This document shows, piece by piece, positions 1-6,491 of a stretch of 64,000 nt of DNA (its first letter is position 1; every line of letters begins with the position of its first letter). The position numbers and the translations under genes are program-made. The notes below the pieces were generated by a model. That model did not search any database. It was given only the letters and a program-made list of their open reading frames with translations, and was not told the origin of the DNA. The DNA is taken from the NCBI GenBank assembly GCA_017395685.1, contig JAFQOD010000004.1, forward strand, positions 1 to 64,000, given 5' to 3'. The stretch comes from Clostridia bacterium (GTDB taxonomy: Bacteria; Bacillota; Clostridia; Christensenellales; Aristaeellaceae).

Positions 1-20
1 CGGCGCTGCTTCTTTTTATG
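1..20 (+). terminator. tail of an upstream terminator (partial)
   Basis: The first bases end in a CTTCTTTTTAT tract. The same tract follows the complete terminator hairpin near 2094-2133, so this is probably the U-tract of a similar terminator whose stem lies outside the window. Only the tract is seen; the rest is inferred. Confidence 0.3.
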
Positions 21-38
21 TAAGAATCAGGAGGAACA

Positions 39-236
39 ATGACGAAAACTACCCCTATGATGGAAATGACCCGCCAATACGGGCATACCGTTTACACGAT
101 CTGCGCCTTCGGAAGCCCCGAAAGCGCCTGTACTTATGAAGACCGGCTGCTGAATCTGATCCAGCATGAAGCGGATAAAATGGACAGCTGCAAGAAGAAC
201 AGTGATGATTCCGAAACCAAAGTCAACAAAATCTAA
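39..236 (+). CDS. small TnpW-like mobile-element protein
   Basis: This 65-aa protein has a strong AGGAGG ribosome site 4-5 bases before the ATG. Its core (YGHTVYTICAFGSPESACTYEDRLLNLI) resembles, from memory, the small TnpW-type proteins of clostridial conjugative elements, which carry a G-[HN]-T-x-Y-x-[IV] stretch and a terminal helix. No catalytic motif is visible and the function is unknown. Its place just ahead of the partition genes fits a mobile-element accessory gene. The assignment rests on general resemblance and context. Confidence 0.5.
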   Translation: MTKTTPMMEMTRQYGHTVYTICAFGSPESACTYEDRLLNLIQHEADKMDSCKKNSDDSETKVNKI

Positions 237-313
237 AAGAGCAAGTATTGTGAGATGGCATACTGAAAGGCGGCCTGCAGCACCCTGCGTCGGTCGTCTT
301 TTGCATGCCTGGA

Positions 314-338
314 ACTTCGCGCCAACTTGGCGCGAAGT
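314..338. promoter_or_regulatory. 12-bp-arm palindrome upstream of parM
   Basis: A perfect inverted repeat has 12-base arms (ACTTCGCGCCAA and its complement) around a single C. The core GCCAACTTGGC recurs 54 bp downstream, centre to centre. The position ahead of a parM/parR operon suggests an operator or a partition-protein site. A factor-independent terminator is unlikely because no T-tract follows. Confidence 0.5.
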
Positions 339-372
339 CTGCAAACCCAGTAAAATCAAGGCTTCCAACTTC

Positions 373-387
373 GTGCCAACTTGGCAC
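373..387. promoter_or_regulatory. second GCCAACTTGGC palindrome upstream of parM
   Basis: A 7-base-arm inverted repeat (GTGCCAA-C-TTGGCAC) shares the TGCCAACTTGGCA-type core with the palindrome at 314-338. It ends about 20 bp before the parM start. Two spaced copies suggest cooperative binding of a dimeric protein; which protein is unknown. Confidence 0.45.
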
Positions 388-407
388 ACCTCATTCAGAA
401 AGGAAAA

Positions 408-1357
408 ATGATTATGATGAACATGAAAAACAAGCCCGTTGTCATCGGCATCGACCATGGCTATGGCAACATGAAAACCGCCCACTGCTGCTTCCGAACC
501 GGCATCATGCCCATTGACGGAAATGAGCCGGTGTTCAGCAGCGACATCCTGACCTACGATGGTAAGTCCTATGTGATCGGTCAGGGCCACAAGGAATTTA
601 CCGCCGACAAAATGCTGGATCAGGATTACTATCTCCTGACGCTGGCAGCTATCGCCCGCGAGCTGCACATCCGTAACCTGACCACCGCCCGTGTGGTGCT
701 GGCGGTCGGCCTGCCGCTGACCTGGGTGTCCGCGCAGAAGGAGAGCTTCCGGGCATACCTCATGCAGCATACCTCATGCAGCATGAAACCGCCGACTTCA
801 CTTTCCGCGAGGCAGCATATCATGTGGAGTTCGCCGGCTGCGAGGTGTTCCCCCAGGGCTTCTCTGCTGTGGCTGCTCAGCTGCGTGATTTCTCCGGCAT
901 CAATATGCTCTGCGACATCGGCAACGGCACCATGAACGTGATGTACATCAACGACCGCAAGCCCATCCCGCAGCGCTGCTTCACGGAGAAATACGGCGTC
1001 CACCAGTGCGTGCTGGCTATCCGGGAGAACCTGATGCGCACCCATGGCGTGACCATTGACGAGGCCATGATCGAGCGTATCCTGCGCACCGGCAAGGCTG
1101 AGGTCGGAGACAAGTACATGGCTGTCATCCGGCAAACCGCTGAAGAGTACATCGGCGGGATCTTTCGCAAGCTGCGCGAGCATGAATACAACCCCGATCT
1201 GGTGAAGCTGTACGTCATGGGCGGCGGCAGCTGCATGGTGAAGCAGTTCGGTAAATATGACCCGTCGCGCGTGAGCTTCAACCACGACATCTGCGCCACC
1301 GCCAAGGGCTATGAGCTTCTGGCAACGGAGCGTCTGCGAAAGGCCGGTGAGCTGTGA
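408..1357 (+). pseudogene. parM: ParM-like actin-family segregation ATPase, frameshifted
   Basis: The two halves together encode an actin-like plasmid segregation ATPase of about 311 aa. The N-terminal phosphate-1 motif GIDHGYGNMKTA lies at about residues 12-23, a phosphate-2 motif DIGNGTMN lies mid-protein, and an adenosine-type GGGS lies near the C-terminus. The frame breaks at 754-781, where the 14-bp unit CATACCTCATGCAG is present twice in tandem. Removing one copy restores SFRAYLMQHETADF in a single frame. ATG 408 (or 414) is preferred over an upstream TTG because GAAAGGA lies just before it. The stop overlaps the parR start. The break may be real, phase-variable or an assembly error. 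Confidence 0.75.
754..781 (+). repeat. 14-bp tandem duplication disrupting parM
   Basis: The unit CATACCTCATGCAG occurs at 754-767 and again at 768-781 with no mismatch. Fourteen bases shift the frame by two, and the downstream frame is exactly the ParM C-terminal half. An internal ATG at 776, within the second copy, opens the downstream frame but has no evident ribosome site. Confidence 0.9.
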
Positions 1358-1713
1358 TGAAGCGTATCTTCACCACGACGCTACGGCTGGACATGACCGA
1401 TGAGGAAGACCGTCGGGCATGGTCGCATCTGCAGCGGATGGACAAGAAACAGTACCGATCCTACAGCAAGGCGATTGTGGCAGCGGTCAACGACTATTTC
1501 GGACGGCAGGAGCAGCTGGCAGCAGACCCCTATCTGGAAACCCGCGAGAAGGAAGATGCTTTCCTGCAGCGGATTGAGAGTGCGATCTGCAATGCGCTGC
1601 GTTTTACGCCTGTGACGATGGCGGCAGTACAGCCATCCGCGCCCATGCAGACCGAACCAGCACCGGCAGACGACGATTTGTCCATGGCGCTGGACTTCGC
1701 TGACAGCTTCTGA
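1357..1713 (+). CDS. parR: ParR-like partition adaptor
   Basis: This 118-aa protein starts at an ATG overlapping the parM stop (TGATG), so the two are translationally coupled. The N-terminal 50 residues (RIFTTTLRLDMTDEEDRRAWSHL...YSKAIVAAVNDYF) look like a ribbon-helix-helix DNA-binding domain. The C-terminal tail is low complexity and ends in acidic and hydrophobic residues (DDDLSMALDFADSF), as expected of ParR tails that contact ParM filaments. The family role is to link a centromere to ParM filaments. The call rests on context and domain shape. Confidence 0.7.
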   Translation: MKRIFTTTLRLDMTDEEDRRAWSHLQRMDKKQYRSYSKAIVAAVNDYFGRQEQLAADPYLETREKEDAFLQRIESAICNALRFTPVTMAAVQPSAPMQTEPAPADDDLSMALDFADSF

Positions 1714-1858
1714 TACCAGCATCGTCCCTGATTGGTATTGCTGCAATACCAGCCAGAGGCACACCTGATACCACACCTATCACCCACCAACAACGCAATA
1801 CCACCCCTGCGGCCATCTGGTATCACCCCGATACCGGATGGTCGTTCTTTTGATACCA
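1712..1858. repeat. GATACCA iteron array, candidate centromere or origin site
   Basis: Eight copies of a 7-bp motif (GATACCA, AATACCA or GATACCG) begin at 1712, 1733 (inverted), 1745, 1767, 1797, 1818 (inverted), 1830 and 1852. Start-to-start spacings are 21, 12, 22, then 30, then 21, 12, 22, so the array is two modules of the same four-site layout about 85 bp apart. The first copy overlaps the parR stop and the last sits just before the next gene's ribosome site. Iterons of this kind bind partition or replication proteins; here ParR is the obvious candidate. Confidence 0.75.
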
Positions 1859-1873
1859 GAAAGGAAAACGAAC

Positions 1874-2077
1874 ATGACTGAACACGAAAAGAAACTGATC
1901 CAGGCACGACACCGACTGGAGGAGGCCCAGATGCGCGACCGGGACAAGGAACGGAAGGCACGAACCCGCCGACTAATCCAGACCGGAGCGATCCTCGAAA
2001 AGGTCTTTCCCCAGGCACGAACCATGACCACCGACGAACTGGAGGAGTACCTGTGCAGTACGCTGAGAACCGAGTAA
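1874..2077 (+). CDS. DUF3847-like small mobilization-associated protein
   Basis: This 67-aa charged helical protein matches, from memory, the DUF3847 pattern RTRRLIQTGAILEKVFP...MTTDELEEYL found beside relaxase genes in clostridial elements. The N-terminal 30 residues (EKKLIQARHRLEEAQMRDRDKERKARTRR) are predicted coiled coil or basic helix. ATG 1874 is chosen over an in-frame GTG at 1838 because AGAAAGGA lies 9-10 bases ahead. It probably assists relaxosome assembly, but no function is proven for the family. A terminator follows immediately. Confidence 0.65.
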   Translation: MTEHEKKLIQARHRLEEAQMRDRDKERKARTRRLIQTGAILEKVFPQARTMTTDELEEYLCSTLRTE

Positions 2078-2093
2078 CCAGACAACCGACGAA

Positions 2094-2133
2094 GGAGGCG
2101 TTCCGGGCAACCGGGGCGTCTCCGCTTCTTTTT
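2094..2133 (+). terminator. rho-independent terminator after the DUF3847 gene
   Basis: A 13-bp stem (GGAGGCGTTCCGG at 2094-2106 with CCGGGGCGTCTCC at 2111-2123, with G-U wobbles) closes on a GCAA tetraloop. It is followed by GCTTCTTTTTAT. It separates the partition operon from the relaxase leader. Confidence 0.75.
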
Positions 2134-2142
2134 ATCCCCGAA

Positions 2143-2430
2143 GGGCGCACTGACTCACCACCCGAAGGGCGGTGGTCTCCCCTGACGGGGCCGTGCGCTC
2201 TCCGAGGGTCGCCCTCGAAACCCGCAAGCGGCTTCCGAGGGTACAGGCCGTCAATGCAAGCATTGATCGGCCTTAGTCAGCCCAACGGGCTGACCTCATG
2301 GGGTATTTCGCTCTCTGCGGAGAGCGACAGGCTGTGCTGTCATATCCCCATATGCCATCCCACCCTGCGCCTTGCTGTCCTGCCACTGGCAGCACATCTG
2401 CGGCATGGCGCAACCTGCCACTGGCAGCTT
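2143..2430 (+). other. hairpin-rich leader upstream of the relaxase (candidate oriT or structured RNA)
   Basis: There is no credible gene between 2078 and 2474. After the terminator come stacked inverted repeats: 2157-2176 and 2179-2190 enclosed by GCGCAC (2145-2150) and GTGCGC (2193-2198); CGAGGG/CCCTCG at 2203-2217, whose second arm can instead pair with CGAGGG at 2236-2241; 2222-2231; 2246-2272; GTCAGCCC/GGGCTGAC at 2276-2294; TCGCTCT/AGAGCGA at 2308-2327. Two 15-bp copies of the palindrome CCTGCCACTGGCAGC follow at 2379-2393 and 2414-2428. An origin of transfer next to its relaxase, or a folded mRNA leader, would explain this; neither is proven. Confidence 0.55.
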
Positions 2431-2474
2431 GCGGGTACGACGGGGCTGGGCCGCGACGAAGGAGGTGAACGTCG

Positions 2475-4151
2475 ATGGCAATCTACCATATGCAGGCGAA
2501 AGTCGTAAGCCGAGGTAAAGGCCGGTCTGCCGTGGCTGCGTCAGCCTACATGAGCTGCTCCAGCGTGACAAATGAGTACGATGGCATTCACCATGACTAC
2601 ACCCGGAAGAAGGGTCTGGTGTGGGAGCATGTGTTTCTGCCGGAGAATGCACCAGCTGAATGGCGGGAACGTGCCGCTCTCTGGAATGCCGTAGAGGATG
2701 CGGAAAAGAGCAAGGACAGCCGGCTTGCCCGGGAGTTTGTAGTTGCTCTGCCGCGTGAGCTGAACCACGATCAGCAGATTGCTCTGCTGACGGAGTACAT
2801 CCAGCAGCAGTTTGTGGCAGACGGCATGTGCGCCGATGTGGGCATCCATGATCCGGCTCCGCCCGGTCATAATCCCCATGCCCATATCCTGCTGACGATT
2901 CGCCCGCTGGATGAACATGGCAAGTGGCAATACAAAACGGAAAAGGAATATCTGTGCATCCGTGGCGACGAGGAGCGAGGCTTCACGGCTGCTGAATTTC
3001 TTCACGCACAAGACGAGGGCTGGGAAAAGCAGTACCCCTATCTGGTCGGCAAGAAAAAGGTGTACATGACCACGATGGACGGCGAAGCACAGGGCTTGAA
3101 GCGTGCCTCCAAGCATCCGAAAAGCACTACCTACGGCAGGCAGAATCCCATCACCGAACGGTGGAACAGCGAAAGCCAGCTGATCCTCTGGCGCAGCGCA
3201 TGGGCGGATATTGTCAATCTACATTTGGAGCGGATTGGCTCCGATGAACGTGTTGACCACCGCAGCCATGCTGAACGCGGACTGGACGAGCAGCCGACCA
3301 TCCATGAGGGCGTTGCTGCCCGTGTCATGGAGAAGAAGGGCGTGATCGCTGAGTGCTGTGAGATCAATCGTCAGATTAGGGCAGACAACGCCCTGCTGCG
3401 CGAACTGAAAGAGCTGGTCAAGAATCTGTCCGAGGTTGTGGCAGATGCAGCTGCCAGTATCGGTGATAAGCTGGCACAGCTACGCGAGGACATGATCGTG
3501 TTCTGCTACCAGTTGAAACGCATCGCGCTGGGCAAGGATAAGATGACCCGCAAGCGGAATGCCGTCCAGCCGCTGCTGAAACAGTACGCCGAGGTTGTGC
3601 AACAGATCAGGCAAAAGACGAAGGCTCGCAAGGCTCTGCTGGCAGAACAGAAGAATACCTCCAAGCTGAACCTCATCAAGCAGCACGATCTTTCCAAGCA
3701 AATTACCACGCTCACGGAAGAAATTGAGGAGCTGCGTTCTGAAAAAGAAAACCTCCTGCTCAATCTTAACTGTCTGGACGATGCTGGCGTCAAGGCGGTG
3801 CAGAGTGAAGTCACCGCCATGGAGGTCAGCTTGCGCAGGCTGGATGAGCAGGAGGAGCGGTATTCAAGCGAGCTTGATGACGCTTTGCAGCAGTATAGAA
3901 CGCTGCAAACTCAAGCCGGACACCACGAACATCTGCATTTGGTTCAGCCGGAACAAACTGCCGATGCTCGGCTTAAGAAGATATACGGAGAGCGCTTTGA
4001 TCCGCAGTTGATGCGGGAAAGTGAAAAGGAAGTCAAACGGCTCTTGGGAGAAACGGATGCGCCGCGCTCTCTTCGGGAACAGATTGACACAATCAACCGC
4101 AGCCGGACTACAGACCATCACACTGTCAAGCGTTATTCTCAAGAACGTTAA
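2475..4151 (+). CDS. mobL: MobA/MobL (MOBQ) family relaxase
   Basis: This 558-aa protein is a conjugative relaxase that nicks the origin of transfer and pilots the strand. The N-terminal 200 residues carry the family features: the SAVAASAYMS segment with candidate catalytic Tyr25, and the metal-binding motif GHNPHAHILLTIR with His132, His135 and His137. From about residue 285 on it is mostly long helices (ELKELVKNLSEVVADAA, RKALLAEQKNTSKLNLI), likely coiled coil. AAGGAGGTG lies ahead of ATG 2475. No mating-pore genes are in the window, so the element may be mobilizable only, or they lie to the left. Confidence 0.9.
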   Translation: MAIYHMQAKVVSRGKGRSAVAASAYMSCSSVTNEYDGIHHDYTRKKGLVWEHVFLPENAPAEWRERAALWNAVEDAEKSKDSRLAREFVVALPRELNHDQQIALLTEYIQQQFVADGMCADVGIHDPAPPGHNPHAHILLTIRPLDEHGKWQYKTEKEYLCIRGDEERGFTAAEFLHAQDEGWEKQYPYLVGKKKVYMTTMDGEAQGLKRASKHPKSTTYGRQNPITERWNSESQLILWRSAWADIVNLHLERIGSDERVDHRSHAERGLDEQPTIHEGVAARVMEKKGVIAECCEINRQIRADNALLRELKELVKNLSEVVADAAASIGDKLAQLREDMIVFCYQLKRIALGKDKMTRKRNAVQPLLKQYAEVVQQIRQKTKARKALLAEQKNTSKLNLIKQHDLSKQITTLTEEIEELRSEKENLLLNLNCLDDAGVKAVQSEVTAMEVSLRRLDEQEERYSSELDDALQQYRTLQTQAGHHEHLHLVQPEQTADARLKKIYGERFDPQLMRESEKEVKRLLGETDAPRSLREQIDTINRSRTTDHHTVKRYSQER

Positions 4152-4185
4152 TATGTGATGGAGAACAGCTGCAGAGCAAAATAAT

Positions 4186-4230
4186 CTTGATAAAACCTTG
4201 AGAAATGAAACGCCTCTATTCTGCTATAAT
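4186..4230 (+). promoter_or_regulatory. CTTGA direct-repeat promoter of the nitroreductase-apbE operon
   Basis: CTTGA occurs at 4186-4190 and 4197-4201, 11 bp apart, which is the helical repeat typical of OmpR/PhoB-type response regulators. An extended -10 (TGC-TATAAT, hexamer 4225-4230) starts 24 nt after the second repeat. There is no good -35, as expected for an activated promoter. The same arrangement precedes the flavoprotein and SUMF1-like genes. Confidence 0.7.
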
Positions 4231-4254
4231 GATTCATAGAAAGGGGTGTATACC

Positions 4255-5202
4255 ATGAAAAACACAAGCATCACCAAGTTCCTCGTTTTTGCTCTGGCAA
4301 TCATGATGGCAATCAGCCCCATGAGCGCATTTGCGGAGGATACTTCCGCGTCGATTGATCTGATCCCGTGGATGCACACGGCCTACCAGTCCATTGACTC
4401 CTTCGATCCCGATCCTGCCATGAAGCCCTCTGTGGAGGACATCAACACCATCATGGAGGCTGCCTGTCTGGCGCAGAGCTCCACCAACACCCAGCCCTGG
4501 TACTTCCTTGTCCTGACGGACTCTACCCAGTACGACATTACCAAGACCGGTCTGGGCTGCGCCACCTTCAACGAGGGCTCTGTCGCCATCGTTGTCTGCT
4601 GCGCGGAAGCCATGGGCAGCGGCTGGCTGTTCGTCAATGGCTACTATGATACCGGCGCTGCCGTTGGCTACATGACCCTGGCTGCTGCCAGCAAGGGCTA
4701 CGGCGTACACGTGTACAGCAAGACCAAGCCCAATGATTACGTCAGCGCGCTGGTTCCTGATGGCTACGTTGCCAAGGCCATCGTCGTGATGGGTACGCCT
4801 GCGGTTGATTCCACCGCCTCTGGCGAGTTCAAGGGCGTGCGTCATGCCAACTGGGGCATCGACGGTGTGAACGCTGATGCCGAACTGTTCAACACGAAGC
4901 TCGTTGTCAAGACCAAGCCCTCTGTGAAGGAATACGCCACGCTGGCTGATACCATCGACCTGAGCGGCCTGGTGCTGAACATCTGCTACAATAACAACGT
5001 TCTGCTGGAGACGGTGAAGTACGACGAAGCTGATCCTGCGCTGTTCACTGCTGAGTTTGTGCACCAGGGTACGGCGGTTGCCGTATCCTACACCTACAAC
5101 GGCGAGGTCTACACGGCTGAATACGCCGTAACCGTGCAGAATACGACGGATGTTACCACCAGTGCCACCACGGACGCCTCTTCCGGTGCTTCCGAGAAGT
5201 AA
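4255..5202 (+). CDS. secreted nitroreductase-fold protein
   Basis: This 315-aa protein begins with a signal peptide (KFLVFALAIMMAISPMSAFA, cleavage near residue 24). Residues about 35-190 match the nitroreductase family: IMEAACLAQSSTNTQPWYFLVL corresponds to the FMN-contacting A-x-L-A-P-S-x-x-N-x-Q-P-W region, and GAAVGYMTLAAASKGYGVHVY to the later helix. The usual N-terminal RRSxR phosphate-binding motif is replaced by YQSIDSF, so FMN binding may be altered. The C-terminal 100 residues form a beta-rich extension with a Ser/Thr tail. AGAAAGGGG precedes ATG 4255. It lies 46 bp upstream of apbE under a shared promoter. Nitroreductases in the cytoplasm use NAD(P)H; outside the cell the donor must differ. 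Confidence 0.75.
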   Translation: MKNTSITKFLVFALAIMMAISPMSAFAEDTSASIDLIPWMHTAYQSIDSFDPDPAMKPSVEDINTIMEAACLAQSSTNTQPWYFLVLTDSTQYDITKTGLGCATFNEGSVAIVVCCAEAMGSGWLFVNGYYDTGAAVGYMTLAAASKGYGVHVYSKTKPNDYVSALVPDGYVAKAIVVMGTPAVDSTASGEFKGVRHANWGIDGVNADAELFNTKLVVKTKPSVKEYATLADTIDLSGLVLNICYNNNVLLETVKYDEADPALFTAEFVHQGTAVAVSYTYNGEVYTAEYAVTVQNTTDVTTSATTDASSGASEK

Positions 5203-5248
5203 GCCCTGTGCTTTGAATCGAAAAACCTGACTGAAGGGAAGAGAACCT

Positions 5249-6385
5249 TTGAAACGATTGCTTTGCTTGCTGCTGATCCTATGCTGTGCATACAACATAC
5301 CACAGGGACAGGCAGAGAATCTGAGCAGCAGAAGGTTCTCTTCCCTTGATTGTTTTGGCTCTGTAGCTACGCTTGTCCTGTATGACGATTTTTCTACACC
5401 TGAGTCGCTTGACCGAGCAGCGTCAGCATGGCAGGAGATCCTTGATCGTTTTGATGAAATCGAGCGCAGCATCAGCCTTGATATTGCTGACAGCGATGCA
5501 ACTCGGTTTACTGCTGCAAAACCGGGGGAAACCATACAGGTCAGTGAGCATTTCTTTCTGTTGACAGAAATGGCGCTTGATCTTCACGCAGAAACGGAGG
5601 GGATGTACAACCCCGGTGTGGGCCTGCTTGTTGATCTCTGGGGATTCTCGCCGCGCTTTCTGGAGGACAACACAAAAACTACGCTGCCTTATGACCGGCC
5701 CTGGCTGGAAGGACATCCGCTGTTGATGCCCGGTGAAGAATATATCGCAGCATTCACACAACTGGCGGCAGCGTTTCCGAATGTGATCTGCACAGAGACG
5801 GACACAGGTTTCTTCGCGACCAAACCCGATGAGGCTTATGTCATCGTCGGTGACGAAACGTATACGTTGATGCTGGACTTCGGTGGAATCGGAAAGGGCT
5901 ATGCCTGCGACCAGGCGATCAGCATTCTTGAAGCATACGGATATGAATATGGTTATATCAGCGCAGGCGGCAGCAGTATGCGTTTCCTGTCCAAGCCGAC
6001 GCAGGATGGCAACTGGTCGGTCGGCATTCGCAATCCCTTCACAACCGATACGGCAGATCATGTCTGTGCATTGCTGCTGCAGAATACATCCATGTCTACC
6101 AGCGGCACATACGTCAACCGCTACACACTGAACGGAAACACATATCACCACATCATTGATCCGGAAACAGGGTATCCGTCAAAGGGGAAGCTGGTCTCTG
6201 CAACCATTATTGGTGAATCTGCTGCACGGTGTGATGCGCTCACAACGGCGCTGATCGCAATGGACGCTGAGCGAGCGCAGCGGTTCGCATCGGAGAATGG
6301 GCTCCTTTGTCTGCTGGTGTTCCAGTCGGGCGATTCCCATTCGACCTTCACCACGATGGATGACACTATGTTCCAAGCCAGATAA
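5249..6385 (+). CDS. apbE: secreted FAD:protein FMN transferase (ApbE)
   Basis: This 378-aa protein has an N-terminal signal sequence (MKRLLCLLLILCCAYN). ApbE transfers FMN from FAD to a Thr or Ser in FMN_bind proteins outside the membrane. Family motifs are visible: DFGGIGKGYACD (about residues 210-221), HHIIDPETGYPSKG, and the metal site DALTTALIAM near the C-terminus. It starts at TTG 5249 after GAAGGGAAGAG. Its probable substrate is the flavoprotein encoded next, which carries two target motifs. It is co-transcribed with the nitroreductase-like gene; a separate regulated promoter then begins before the flavoprotein. Confidence 0.92.
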   Translation: MKRLLCLLLILCCAYNIPQGQAENLSSRRFSSLDCFGSVATLVLYDDFSTPESLDRAASAWQEILDRFDEIERSISLDIADSDATRFTAAKPGETIQVSEHFFLLTEMALDLHAETEGMYNPGVGLLVDLWGFSPRFLEDNTKTTLPYDRPWLEGHPLLMPGEEYIAAFTQLAAAFPNVICTETDTGFFATKPDEAYVIVGDETYTLMLDFGGIGKGYACDQAISILEAYGYEYGYISAGGSSMRFLSKPTQDGNWSVGIRNPFTTDTADHVCALLLQNTSMSTSGTYVNRYTLNGNTYHHIIDPETGYPSKGKLVSATIIGESAARCDALTTALIAMDAERAQRFASENGLLCLLVFQSGDSHSTFTTMDDTMFQAR

Positions 6386-6399
6386 GTAGGGCGTATGAT

Positions 6400-6444
6400 C
6401 TTGAGAAAACCTTGAGATTTGCGCCCTGTTTTCTATGTTAAACT
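6400..6444 (+). promoter_or_regulatory. CTTGA direct-repeat promoter of the flavoprotein gene
   Basis: CTTGA occurs at 6400-6404 and 6411-6415 (11-bp period). The extended -10 TGT-TAAACT (hexamer 6439-6444) starts 24 nt after the second repeat, exactly as at 4186-4230. It lies between the apbE stop and the flavoprotein ribosome site. Confidence 0.65.
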
Positions 6445-6491
6445 ATTGTCAGGAAGGTGGCCTTTCCACCGATTCGAAAGGAGAGAGACAC

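Noticed and set aside
381-407. Upstream TTG as the start of parM
   Set aside because: It lies within the second palindrome and lacks a ribosome site; ATG 408/414 has one and fits the family N-terminus.
2379-2428. Same operator family for the relaxase-leader palindromes and the parM palindromes
   Set aside because: Both contain TGCCA and TGGCA, but the half-site spacing differs (one versus three bases), so a common binder is not supported.
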